A stretch of DNA of 64,000 nt from Actinomadura rifamycini DSM 43936 (lineage in GTDB: Bacteria; Actinomycetota; Actinomycetes; Streptosporangiales; Streptosporangiaceae), in assembly GCF_000425065.1 (NCBI RefSeq), contig NZ_AULB01000003.1:575173-639172 (forward strand). The letters run 5' to 3'. Shown piece by piece: positions 36,769 through 45,355 of the stretch (position 1 is the first letter of the stretch; the number at the start of each line of letters is the position of its first letter). The notes under the pieces were generated by a model. That model saw only the letters and a program-made list of their open reading frames with translations. It ran no database searches and was not told where the DNA came from. The position numbers were made by a program, and so were the translations under genes.

Positions 36769-37710
36769 TCAGAGGCCGCGGAGGAAGTCGAGGAGGGCCC
36801 GGTTCACCTCGTCGGGGCGCTCCTGCTGGGTCCAGTGGCCGCAGCCGGGCAGGGAGACGGTGCCGCGCAGGTTCGGGACGAAGTCGCGGAGGCGCGCGAC
36901 GGCGTCGGGCGCGGCGACCGGGTCGCGGTCGCCGGCGACGAACAGGGCCGGCGGGGTGACGGGCGCGCGGTGCCAGGCGGCGGTGAGCTCCCAGTTGCGG
37001 TCGAGGTTGCGGTACCAGTTGACCGGGCCGGTGAAGCCGCTGTCGGCGTACTCGGCGACGTAGGCGTCGATGTCGTCCGCGGTGAGCCAGGCCGGGAGCT
37101 CGTCCGGTTCGGGGAGGGCGTCGAGGACGCCGCCGCCCGCGGGGGCGACGAGGGCGCCGGAGCCGTCGCCGGAGATCGCGTGGAACATGCGGCGGAACGT
37201 GGCCGCGCGGTCGCGGTCGAGTTCGGCCTCGGGGGCGTCCGGTTCCTGGAACCGCACCATGTAGAAGCCTTCGCCGAAGTAGCGGCGCATCGTCGCGACG
37301 GGCGGGCGGGAGCCGCGCGGGCGGTGCGGGACGGACATCCCGACGACGCCGCGGACCTTGTCGGGGCGCATCTGGGCGACGGCCCACGCGACGGGCGCGC
37401 CCCAGTCGTGCCCGACGACCACCGCGCGTTCGGCGCCCAGGGCGTCGATGAGCCCGACGGCGTCCCCGGCCAGGTGCATGATCGTGTACTGGGAGGGGTC
37501 GGCGGGGCCGCCCGTCCGGGCGTAGCCGCGCTGGTCGGGGGCGACGGCGCGGAAACCCGCGGCGGCGAGCGCGGTGAGCTGGTGCCGCCAGGAGTACCAG
37601 CACTCGGGGAAGCCGTGCAGGAGCAGGACGAGCGGGCCCTCGCCGGCCTCGGCGACGTGCATCCGCAGGCCGCCGTTCCCCTCGACGAAACGGTGCGCGA
37701 TCTCGGTCAT
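36769..37710 (-). CDS. Epoxide hydrolase-like alpha/beta hydrolase
   Basis: The 313-residue protein has LLLHGFPECWYSWRHQ (oxyanion HGFP), nucleophile Asp102 in VVVGHDWGAPVAW, a cap domain with candidate tyrosines (MVRFQEPD...; GPVNWYRNLDRNWEL) and a catalytic His in LPGCGHWTQQERP. Asp at the elbow and the HGFP motif indicate a soluble epoxide hydrolase rather than a lipase; haloalkane dehalogenase is less likely. Confidence 0.88.
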   Translation of the reverse strand: MTEIAHRFVEGNGGLRMHVAEAGEGPLVLLLHGFPECWYSWRHQLTALAAAGFRAVAPDQRGYARTGGPADPSQYTIMHLAGDAVGLIDALGAERAVVVGHDWGAPVAWAVAQMRPDKVRGVVGMSVPHRPRGSRPPVATMRRYFGEGFYMVRFQEPDAPEAELDRDRAATFRRMFHAISGDGSGALVAPAGGGVLDALPEPDELPAWLTADDIDAYVAEYADSGFTGPVNWYRNLDRNWELTAAWHRAPVTPPALFVAGDRDPVAAPDAVARLRDFVPNLRGTVSLPGCGHWTQQERPDEVNRALLDFLRGL

Positions 37711-37811
37711 CCGACCAACGTAGACGGCGCGGCGGGGCCCACACCGGTCGGGCCGGGATTGTGTGCCCGGGCCACATGGGTCGCGGGTGGCGGGCTGCGT
37801 AGGTTCTGCCC

Positions 37812-38567
37812 ATGACGAGCGTGACACCGGACCTGACGGGGCGGCGGGCCCTGGTCACCGGCGGGGCGAGCGGGATCGGGCTGGCGTGCGCCCGGCGGCT
37901 GGCGGCGGCGGGGGCGCGGGTGACCGTGGCGGACCTGGACGGGACGGCGGCGGAGCGGGCCGCGCGGGAGTTCGGCGGCGCCGCGCTGGCGGTGGATCTC
38001 GCGGGGCCGGACGTGGCCGGGGCGGGCGCCGGGTTCGACGTCCTGGTCAACAACGCGGGGGTGCAGCATGTGGCGCCGCTCCACGAGTTCCCGCCGGAGG
38101 TGTTCTCCCGGATCCTGCGGCTGATGGTGGAGGCGCCGTTCCGGCTGGTGCGGGACGCCCTGCCGGGGATGTACGAGCGCGGCTGGGGCCGGATCGTGAA
38201 CGTGTCGTCGGTGCACGGGCTGCGCGCGTCGCCGTTCAAGGCCGCGTACGTGACGGCCAAGCACGGGCTCGAGGGGCTGTCGAAGGTGATCGCGCTGGAG
38301 GGCGCGGCGCACGGGGTGACGTCCAACTGCGTCAATCCTTCTTATGTGCGGACCCCACTGGTGGAGGGGCAGATCGCGGATCAGGCGCGCGCGCACGGCA
38401 TGTCCGAGGACGATGTCGTCGAGCGGGTCATGCTGCAAAGGGCGGCCGTGAAGAGGCTCGCGGAACCCGAGGAGGTGGCCGAAATGGTCGCCTACCTGTG
38501 CTCCGACGCGGCGGCCATGGTCACGGGTGCGTCGCTGACCCTCGACGGAGGCTGGACGGCCCATTGA
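37812..38567 (+). CDS. 3-hydroxybutyrate dehydrogenase (SDR)
   Basis: The 251-residue short-chain dehydrogenase has TGGASGIG (16-23), NNAGVQHVAPLHEFP, catalytic Ser133 in NVSSVHGL and Tyr146/Lys150 in YVTAKHG. NNAGVQHV and VHGLRASPFKAAYV are strongly typical of D-3-hydroxybutyrate dehydrogenase, which oxidises 3-hydroxybutyrate to acetoacetate with NAD. It is immediately followed (2-base gap) by the GAF-PucR regulator. Confidence 0.88.
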   Translation: MTSVTPDLTGRRALVTGGASGIGLACARRLAAAGARVTVADLDGTAAERAAREFGGAALAVDLAGPDVAGAGAGFDVLVNNAGVQHVAPLHEFPPEVFSRILRLMVEAPFRLVRDALPGMYERGWGRIVNVSSVHGLRASPFKAAYVTAKHGLEGLSKVIALEGAAHGVTSNCVNPSYVRTPLVEGQIADQARAHGMSEDDVVERVMLQRAAVKRLAEPEEVAEMVAYLCSDAAAMVTGASLTLDGGWTAH

Positions 38568-38569
38568 CA

Positions 38570-40459
38570 ATGTCCCGTATGTCGTGCGGCGTCTTCCTTG
38601 AACTGCTCGCCCGCGAGGCGTCCCCCGTCGAGTTCGAGGGACCGCTGGTGCAGGCGCGGGCGGAGGGGGCGCCGGCGGCCGTGCTGGCCGAGCTGGAGGC
38701 GGCGAAGCTGGCGGCGCTGCGGGTGCGGGCGGTGATGCGGCGGCACGCGCGGCGGGAGGCGGAGCTCGCGGCGCTGTTCGACACGGCGGGCGATCTGGCC
38801 GGGCTGCGCGATCTGGACGCGGTGCTGGAGGCGATCACCCGGCGGGCGCGGCGGCTGCTGAACGCCGACATCGCGTACCTGACGCTGAACGACGACGCGC
38901 GCGGCGACACGTACATGCGGGTGACGGACGGGTCGGTGTCGGCGGCGTTCCGGCGGCTGCGGCTGCCGATGGGGACCGGGCTGGTCGGCCTGGTCGCGCA
39001 GACCGCGATGCCGTACAACAGCGACCACTACCTGGTCGACGCGCAGTTCCAGCACCGCGGGTTCATCGACGAGGCGGTCTCCGAGGAGGGCCTGGTCGCC
39101 ATCCTGGGCGTGCCGATGAAGCTGGGCAGCCGGGTGATCGGCGTGCTGACGGCGGCGAACCGCAGCGAGCGCCCGTTCGACCAGGAGGAGGTCGCGCTGC
39201 TCGGGTCGCTGGCGGCGCACGCGGCGATCGCGATCGACAACGCGCGCCTGCTGGAGGAGACCCGCACGGCTCTGGAGGAGCTGAGCGCCGCCAACGAGGA
39301 GGTCAAGGCGCGCAGCGCGGCCGTAGAGGTGGCGGCGCGCGCGCACGACCGGATGACGGCGGTCGTGGTGCGCGGGGGCGGCGTCGAGGACGTCGCCGCG
39401 ATCGTCACCGAACTTCTGGGCGGCACCCTGCACGTCCTGGACGCGGACGGCGCGCGGCTCGCGACGACGGGGGCCGCGTCGGCGCCGTTGAGCGACGAGG
39501 AGCTCGCCGGGGTGTCGGCGTCCGCGCACTCTGCGCGCGCGCAGGGACGGACGGTGCGGCGGGGCGACCTGTGGACCGCGTCCGTTTCGAGCGGGGACGA
39601 GATGCTCGGGACGCTGGTGCTGCGCACGTCCGACGAGGTGTCGGACGCCGACCAGCGGATCCTGGAGCGCGCCGCGCTCGTCACCGCGCTGCTGCTGCTG
39701 TTCCAGCGCAGCGTGACCGAGGCGGAGGGGCGGGTGCGCGGCGAGCTGCTCGACGACCTGCTGTCGGAGCGGCGGACGGACGGTGCGGCGCTGGCGGCGC
39801 GGGCGCGGCGCGTCGACGTGGACCTCGGGGCGCCGCACGTGGTGCTGTCGGCCCGGTACGAGTCGCGCGACCACCGGCGGCGCGCGGAGTTCTGGGCGTC
39901 GTCGTTCGCGGCGGTGGAGCACGGGCTGGCCGCGTCCCGCGGCGAGGAGGTCGTGCTGCTGCTGCCGGGCGAGCGTCCGGGCGACGCGGCGCGGCGGGTC
40001 GCCAAGGAGCTGGGCGCGTCGCTGGGGGCTCCGGCGACGGTCGGCGCGGCCGGCCCGGTGCGGGGGCCGGGCGAGGTCGCCGGGGCGCACCGGGAGGCGC
40101 AGCGGTGCGCGGACGCGCTGGTGGCGCTGGGCCGCCGCGGGGACGGGGCGGGCGCGTCGGAGCTGGGGTTCATCGGGCTGCTGATCGGCGACGACCGGGA
40201 CGTGCCGGGGTTCCTCGCCGGGTCGCTCGGGCCGGTCATCGACTACGACGAGCGGCGCGGGACCGCGCTCGTCCGGACGCTCGAGGCGTACTTCGGGGCG
40301 GGCGGCGGGCTCGCGCGGACGGCGCAGGAGCTGCACATCCACGTGAACACGGTCAGCCAGCGGCTGGACCGGATCGGGCGGCTGCTCGGCGAGGACTGGC
40401 AGTCGCCGGACCGGGCGCTGGAACTGCAGCTCGCGCTGCGGCTGCACCGCCTGCGGTAG
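38570..40459 (+). CDS. GAF-domain PucR/CdaR-type transcriptional regulator
   Basis: The 629-residue protein has a GAF domain at about 80-225 (DLDAVLEAITRRARRLLNAD; GLVGLVAQTAMPYNSDHYL; LGVPMKLGSRVIGVLTAANR), a coiled-coil linker, a central GGDEF-like CdaR region and a C-terminal PucR helix-turn-helix (LARTAQELHIHVNTVSQRLD). It follows the hydroxybutyrate dehydrogenase directly and faces the liv genes convergently, so it probably regulates this catabolic locus in response to a small molecule bound by GAF. Confidence 0.88.
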   Translation: MSRMSCGVFLELLAREASPVEFEGPLVQARAEGAPAAVLAELEAAKLAALRVRAVMRRHARREAELAALFDTAGDLAGLRDLDAVLEAITRRARRLLNADIAYLTLNDDARGDTYMRVTDGSVSAAFRRLRLPMGTGLVGLVAQTAMPYNSDHYLVDAQFQHRGFIDEAVSEEGLVAILGVPMKLGSRVIGVLTAANRSERPFDQEEVALLGSLAAHAAIAIDNARLLEETRTALEELSAANEEVKARSAAVEVAARAHDRMTAVVVRGGGVEDVAAIVTELLGGTLHVLDADGARLATTGAASAPLSDEELAGVSASAHSARAQGRTVRRGDLWTASVSSGDEMLGTLVLRTSDEVSDADQRILERAALVTALLLLFQRSVTEAEGRVRGELLDDLLSERRTDGAALAARARRVDVDLGAPHVVLSARYESRDHRRRAEFWASSFAAVEHGLAASRGEEVVLLLPGERPGDAARRVAKELGASLGAPATVGAAGPVRGPGEVAGAHREAQRCADALVALGRRGDGAGASELGFIGLLIGDDRDVPGFLAGSLGPVIDYDERRGTALVRTLEAYFGAGGGLARTAQELHIHVNTVSQRLDRIGRLLGEDWQSPDRALELQLALRLHRLR

Positions 40460-40465
40460 GCGCGC

Positions 40466-40502
40466 GAACGGGCCGCCGCCCCTGAGGGGCGGCGGCCCGT
40501 TC
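40466..40502. terminator. Bidirectional terminator hairpin
   Basis: A perfect 17-bp stem with a 3-nt loop lies between the convergent PucR gene and the last liv gene, 6-8 bases from each stop. Confidence 0.85.
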
Positions 40503-40509
40503 CGTGCGT

Positions 40510-41496
40510 TCACGCGGGGGTTTCGACCTTGTCGCGCGCGGGTTCCGCCGGACGGCGGCGCGCCGCGCGGGCCGCGAGCAGGTCGCGGGCGGTGCCCCAG
40601 ACGCCGCGCCGGAACAGCAGCACGACGAGGATGAAGATGCCGCCGGTGATGATGCCGGTCTCCTGGAACCCGGCGGTGGCCAGGTAGTCGTTCAGCTCGA
40701 CGATCAGCGCGGCGCCGACGATGCCGCCCCACAGGGTGCCGATGCCGCCGAGGACGACCATCATCACGGCCTCGCCCGAGGTCGTCCAGTACACGCCCTG
40801 CAGGGACGCGAAGCCGTGGCCGATGGCGAACAGGCCGCCGGCCAGTCCGGATAGAGCCGCCGACAGGACGAACGCGAGCAGCTTGAAGCGGTCGACGCTG
40901 TAGCCGAGCGCGCGCGCCCGTGCGGGGTTGTCGCGGATGGACATCAGTACGCACCCGAACGGGGAACGGACGATGCGCCAGGCGGCGAACAGTCCGGCCA
41001 GGATGAACGGGAGGCCCGCGTAGTAGAAGTAGAACGGGTCGGACAGGTCGAGTCCGAACAGTTCCCTGGGGATGCCCTGCAGCCCGTTCTCGCCTCCTGT
41101 GACGTCCCGCCACTGGTTGGCGACGAAGTACACCATCTGCGCGAAGGCCAGGGTGACCATCGCGAAGTAGATGCCGCGCAGCCGGACGGACAGGAACCCG
41201 ATCGGGAGGGCGAGCAAGGCGGCGAACGCCGCGCCGCCCAGGATCGCGACGGGGAAGGGCAGCCCCGAGTGCAGGGCGATCAGGCCGGTCGCGTACGCCG
41301 AGCCGCCCCAGAAGGCGGCGTGCCCGAACGACAGCAGCCCGGTGAAGCCGAGCAGCAGGTCGACGGCGACGGCGAACAGCGCCCAGCAGGCGATGTCCAG
41401 CGCGACCGGCGGGTAGACGAACCACGGCAGCGCGAGCGCCGCCGCCAGGCCGACGGCGAGCAGGACGGGTCGTCCCGCGAGCTTGGAAAGGATCAC
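40510..41496 (-). CDS. livM: Branched-chain-type ABC permease LivM
   Basis: The 328-residue permease has about nine hydrophobic segments and the family signatures LLLGFTGLLSFGHAAFWGGSA and the EAA-like loop NPARARALGYSVDRFKLLAF. It forms a channel with LivH for the substrate delivered by the binding protein. Last gene of the five-gene minus-strand operon livG-livF-binding protein-livH-livM. Confidence 0.92.
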   Translation of the reverse strand: MILSKLAGRPVLLAVGLAAALALPWFVYPPVALDIACWALFAVAVDLLLGFTGLLSFGHAAFWGGSAYATGLIALHSGLPFPVAILGGAAFAALLALPIGFLSVRLRGIYFAMVTLAFAQMVYFVANQWRDVTGGENGLQGIPRELFGLDLSDPFYFYYAGLPFILAGLFAAWRIVRSPFGCVLMSIRDNPARARALGYSVDRFKLLAFVLSAALSGLAGGLFAIGHGFASLQGVYWTTSGEAVMMVVLGGIGTLWGGIVGAALIVELNDYLATAGFQETGIITGGIFILVVLLFRRGVWGTARDLLAARAARRRPAEPARDKVETPA

Positions 41497-41512
41497 GGCG
41501 CCACCTCCGGAT

Positions 41513-42376
41513 TCACAGTGCGGCCTCCTCGCGCCCGAACAGGCCGGCGGGGCGCCACAGCAGCACGGCCGCCATCAGGATGAACACGAGCGTCTGCGAC
41601 AGCGACGGGACGTAGTAGTTGCCGAGCGCCGACACGAGCCCGACCGCGAACCCGGCGGCGACCGACCCGAACACCGAGCCGAGTCCGCCGATCACCACGA
41701 CGGCGAACACGGTGACGATCAGGTCGGCGCCCATCAGCGGGTTGACGGCACGCATCGGCGCGGCGAGCACGCCCGCGAGCCCGGCGAGCGCGATGCCGAA
41801 GCCGAACACGGGCGTCACCCAGCGCGCCACGTCGATGCCGAGGGCGCGGCTCAGCTCCGGCCGTTCCGTGGACGCCCGGACGATCATGCCGACGCGGGTG
41901 CGGGACAGCACGAACCACACCGCGCCGCACACGACGAGCGACACGGCCAGGACGAACACCTGGTACGCGGGGTAGGTGAACAGGCCGAGGTCGATCGAGC
42001 CGCTCAGGGCGGACGGGCGCGGATAGGGCTGCGACTGCACGCCGTACTGCCGCTTCACCAGGTCCTGGAGGATGAGCGCCAGCCCGAAGGTGAACAGGAA
42101 GTTGTAGAGGGGGTCGAGGGGCGCCAGCCGGCGGATGAACAGCCGTTCCACCGCGACGCCGACCGCGCCCAGGACGAGCGGGACGAGCGGCAGCGCGACC
42201 CAGAAGCTCACGCCGAAGGAGTCGAGGAGGACGTAGGAGCCGAACGCGCCGAGCATGTAGAACGCGCCGTGCGCGAAGTTGACGACGCCGAGCATCCCGA
42301 AGATGACCGCGAGGCCGAGGGCGAGCAGGGCGTAGAACGCCCCGCCCACCAGGCCGTTGAAGGCTTGCTGCAGCAT
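41513..42376 (-). CDS. livH: Branched-chain-type ABC permease LivH
   Basis: The 287-residue permease starts MLQQAFNGLVGGAFYALLAL and contains FGMLGVVNFAHGAFYMLGAF, the LivH signature, and the cytoplasmic coupling loop STERPELSRALGIDVARW. About eight membrane segments. Encoded between the binding protein and livM with short spacers. Confidence 0.93.
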   Translation of the reverse strand: MLQQAFNGLVGGAFYALLALGLAVIFGMLGVVNFAHGAFYMLGAFGSYVLLDSFGVSFWVALPLVPLVLGAVGVAVERLFIRRLAPLDPLYNFLFTFGLALILQDLVKRQYGVQSQPYPRPSALSGSIDLGLFTYPAYQVFVLAVSLVVCGAVWFVLSRTRVGMIVRASTERPELSRALGIDVARWVTPVFGFGIALAGLAGVLAAPMRAVNPLMGADLIVTVFAVVVIGGLGSVFGSVAAGFAVGLVSALGNYYVPSLSQTLVFILMAAVLLWRPAGLFGREEAAL

Positions 42377-42385
42377 CCGGCGGCC

Positions 42386-43627
42386 TCAGAGCTCGCAGGC
42401 GGGGCTCGGCTGCTGGAACGCCTCGGCCGCGGGGATCGTCTCGATGATCTTCTCGTAGTCCCAGGGCTCGGAGACCTCGCTCTCCGGCTTGACCTCGGCG
42501 AGGTAGGCGTCGTGGGTCAGCAGGTGGTCCTCGGCCCGGATCGTTCCAGTGGAGGTGAACACGTCGTTCACCTTGTGGCCTTCGAGCTCCTTCACCACGG
42601 TGTCGGAGGCGTCCGTCCCGGCGCGCTGGACGGCCTCCAGGTACTGCAGGGCGGCGGAGTAGTCGCCCGCGTGGACGGCCGTGGGACGGGCTCCCGTCTC
42701 CTGCTTGAACCGGTCGGCCCACGCGCGGTTGTCGTCGTCCTGGTTCCAGTACCAGAAGTCGGTGAAGCGGGTGCCTTCCAGGGCCTTCGGGCCGAGCGAG
42801 TGGATGTCGGTGATGAACATCAGCCCGACGGCGAGGCCCACGCCCTCGTCGCGCAGCTTGTACTCGTTGTACTGCTTCACGAGGTTGACGAGGTCACCGC
42901 CGGCCTGCATGGCGCCGATGACGTCCGGCTTCGGGTCCAGGTCCGGGGCCTTCAGCAGGAACGTGGAGAAGTTGTCGTTGGGGAAGGGGGTCGGGTCGGA
43001 CTTCACGACCGTCCCGCCCGCGCCCTTGACGGCCGCGCCGAACGTCTTCTCCATGTCCTGGCCGAATGCGTAGTCGGGGTAGACGAGGTACCAGTTCTTC
43101 GACCCGGACTTGGTGAGCGCGGTGCCCGTCCCGTGGGCGAGCATGTAGCTGTTATAGCCGTAGTGGAAGGTGTACTTGTTGCACTGCTCGCCGGTCAGCG
43201 CGGTGGTGGCGGCGCCGACCGAGATGAACACGCGCTTCTTGCCCTTCGCCACGTTCGCGACGGCGAGCGCGGCCGACGATGTGGGCACGTCCACGATCAT
43301 GTCGGCCTTCTGCCGGTCGTAGAGTTCGCGCGCCTTGGTGTTGGCGATGTCGGGCTTGTTCTGGTGGTCGGCGGAGACGACCTCGATCTCCGTCGCGACC
43401 GCCTTGTCGCCGTACTTCTTCTTGAAGTCCGCGACGGCCATCTCGACGGCCTGCACGGCGTTCTCGCCCGACAGGTCGGCGTAGACGCCGGACTGGTCGG
43501 TCAGCACCGCGAGCACGATCTTGTCGTCGCTGATCTTGCCGCCGCCCCCGCCGGGTCCGCCCGCGCCGCAGCCGGCCAGCAGGGCTCCGGCGGCCGCGAG
43601 CGCGGCCGAGCGTCCCATGAGTTTCAT
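42386..43627 (-). CDS. ABC transporter substrate-binding lipoprotein (LivK-type fold)
   Basis: The 413-residue protein has a lipobox (AAGALLAGCGAG, Cys about 20) and a type I periplasmic-binding fold (IVLAVLTDQSGVYADLSGEN; VVSADHQNKPDIANTKAREL; VDVPTSSAALAVANVAKGKK). It belongs to the subgroup linked to hydroxy- and aromatic-acid uptake rather than the classical amino-acid binders, though the ligand cannot be read from sequence. Its neighbours suggest a hydroxyacid. Confidence 0.9.
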   Translation of the reverse strand: MKLMGRSAALAAAGALLAGCGAGGPGGGGGKISDDKIVLAVLTDQSGVYADLSGENAVQAVEMAVADFKKKYGDKAVATEIEVVSADHQNKPDIANTKARELYDRQKADMIVDVPTSSAALAVANVAKGKKRVFISVGAATTALTGEQCNKYTFHYGYNSYMLAHGTGTALTKSGSKNWYLVYPDYAFGQDMEKTFGAAVKGAGGTVVKSDPTPFPNDNFSTFLLKAPDLDPKPDVIGAMQAGGDLVNLVKQYNEYKLRDEGVGLAVGLMFITDIHSLGPKALEGTRFTDFWYWNQDDDNRAWADRFKQETGARPTAVHAGDYSAALQYLEAVQRAGTDASDTVVKELEGHKVNDVFTSTGTIRAEDHLLTHDAYLAEVKPESEVSEPWDYEKIIETIPAAEAFQQPSPACEL

Positions 43628-43637
43628 CGGGCTCTCC

Positions 43638-44345
43638 CTAGATTCCGAGGTACTGCAGGAGTTCGCTCTCGCGGGCGCGGACCTCGTCGTTGTCCATCGA
43701 CTGGACGATCCGGCCCTCGGCGAGCAGGTGGTGGCGGTCGGCGACGGTGGCCGCGAAGTGCACGTTCTGCTCGATCAGCAGGACGGTGACGCCCGCGGCC
43801 TTGACCTCGCGCAGGATGCCGCCGATCTGCGCGACGATCAGCGGCGACAGGCCCTCGGTGGGCTCGTCGCACAGCAGCAGCCGGGCGCCGGTGCGCAGCA
43901 CGCGGGCGAGCGCGAGCATCTGCTGCTCGCCGCCCGACAGCTTCGTCCCGGGGAACCGGCGGCGCTCCCTGAGCCGCGGGAACGTGTCGTAGACGCGGTC
44001 CAGCGGCCACGCTTCGGGGCCTTTGCCGTTCGCTGGACGGCCGGGCGGCAGCAGCAGGTTCTCCTCCACCGACAGGGTGGCGAAGATGCCGCGGTCGTCC
44101 GGTACGTAACCGAGGCCGCGCCGCGCGCGCTTGTGCGGGCCCAGGGCGGTGATGTCCTCGCCGAGGAATTCGACGGTTCCGGACGCGCCCGCGTGCAGGC
44201 CCATCAGGCAGCGCAGCAGCGTGGTCTTCCCGGCGCCGTTGCGGCCGACGAGGGTGACGATCTCCCCCTCGTCCACGTGCAGCGACACGTCCCGCAGCGC
44301 CTGCGCCTCGCCGTACCAGGCGGACAGGCCGTCAACTCGCAGCAT
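43638..44345 (-). CDS. livF: ABC transporter ATPase LivF
   Basis: The 235-residue ATPase has Walker A LVGRNGAGKTTLL, the signature LSGGEQQMLALARVL, Walker B LLLCDEPTEGLS and the switch histidine in LLIEQNVHFA. It overlaps the livG gene by 14 bases. Drives import through LivH/LivM. Confidence 0.94.
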   Translation of the reverse strand: MLRVDGLSAWYGEAQALRDVSLHVDEGEIVTLVGRNGAGKTTLLRCLMGLHAGASGTVEFLGEDITALGPHKRARRGLGYVPDDRGIFATLSVEENLLLPPGRPANGKGPEAWPLDRVYDTFPRLRERRRFPGTKLSGGEQQMLALARVLRTGARLLLCDEPTEGLSPLIVAQIGGILREVKAAGVTVLLIEQNVHFAATVADRHHLLAEGRIVQSMDNDEVRARESELLQYLGI

Positions 44346-45105
44346 GGGCGTCTCCGAGGTAGGCGGTGATGACCCGGGGGTCGTGGCGGATCTCGGCGTA
44401 CGGGCCCTCCACCAGGACCCGGCCGTGCTGCAGGACGGTGACCCGGTCGGCGAGGCTGGAGACGACGCTCATGTTGTGCTCGACCAGCACGACCGTCCGC
44501 CCCGCCCGGACCCGCCGGACGAGCTCGACGGTGCGCTCGACGTCCTCGACGCCCATCCCGGCGGTCGGCTCGTCCAGCAGCAGCACCTTCGGGTCGAGGG
44601 CGAGCGCGAGGGCGAGTTCGAGCGCCCGCTTGCGCCCGTACGCCAGCGCGCCCGCCGGGGTCTCGGCGTGCTCCTCCAGCCCGACCTGCGCGAGCAGTTC
44701 GGCCGCGCGGTCGGCGAACCGCCCGAGCGACCGGTCCGATCTCCAGAACCGCCACCCGAGGCCGGTGCGCCCGGCGAGCGCCAGCTCGACGTGCCGGCGC
44801 GGGGTCAGCTCGGCGAACAGGCTGGTGATCTGGAACGACCGCGCCAGCCCGAGCCGCGCGATCCGCTCGGGACTGCTGCCCGCCAGTTCCCGCCCGGCCA
44901 GCCGCACGCTCCCGGACGTCGGCTTGAGGAAGCCGGTGAGCAGGTTGAACAGCGTCGTCTTGCCCGCGCCGTTCGGCCCGACGAGCGCGTGCACCGCGCC
45001 CTCCGCGACGGCCAGGTCCACGCCGTCCACGGCGCGGAACCCGCGGAACTCCCTGACCAGGCCGCGCGCCGTCAGCACCGGCGCCGGCCGGACGGTAGCG
45101 CCCAT
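44332..45105 (-). CDS. livG: ABC transporter ATPase LivG
   Basis: The 257-residue ATPase has Walker A LVGPNGAGKTTLFNLLTG, the long insertion typical of LivG, a degenerate signature region (ALAYGRKRALELALAL), Walker B VLLLDEPTAGMG and VVLVEHNMSVVSSL. Start at ATG 45105 chosen for GGAGGAGGG just upstream; an earlier ATG would add ten residues. The signature LSxGQ is replaced by LAYGRK, as in many LivG proteins. Confidence 0.93.
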   Translation of the reverse strand: MGATVRPAPVLTARGLVREFRGFRAVDGVDLAVAEGAVHALVGPNGAGKTTLFNLLTGFLKPTSGSVRLAGRELAGSSPERIARLGLARSFQITSLFAELTPRRHVELALAGRTGLGWRFWRSDRSLGRFADRAAELLAQVGLEEHAETPAGALAYGRKRALELALALALDPKVLLLDEPTAGMGVEDVERTVELVRRVRAGRTVVLVEHNMSVVSSLADRVTVLQHGRVLVEGPYAEIRHDPRVITAYLGDAHAAS

Positions 45106-45184
45106 GCGCCCTCCTCCCATGGTGACCCGGACCACACCGGGCCGCCGTGCTCGGGAACGCTAGGCCGCCGCCGCGAAACGGACT

Positions 45185-45238
45185 ATGTGATCAATCGACA
45201 CATTCCGCCCAACCGATACGGATGTGACCCACATCACG
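45185..45238. promoter_or_regulatory. Palindromes in the divergent liv/esterase promoter region
   Basis: Two candidate sites lie in an unusually AT-rich patch: ATGTG-N9-CACAT at 45185-45203, and TGTGA-N6-TCACG at 45223-45238, the latter one base from the CRP/FNR consensus. They are placed to control both livG and the esterase. Confidence 0.45.
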
Positions 45239-45355
45239 CGCAGGTCGGAGGCCCGTTCACATGGGACGCCGCGCGCTTATGTGGGCCGGACACGTGGCCG
45301 CCGCCCGCCGGGGTCCGCACCATGTCGGCACTCGCCTCCGTCCAGAGGAGCCGGA

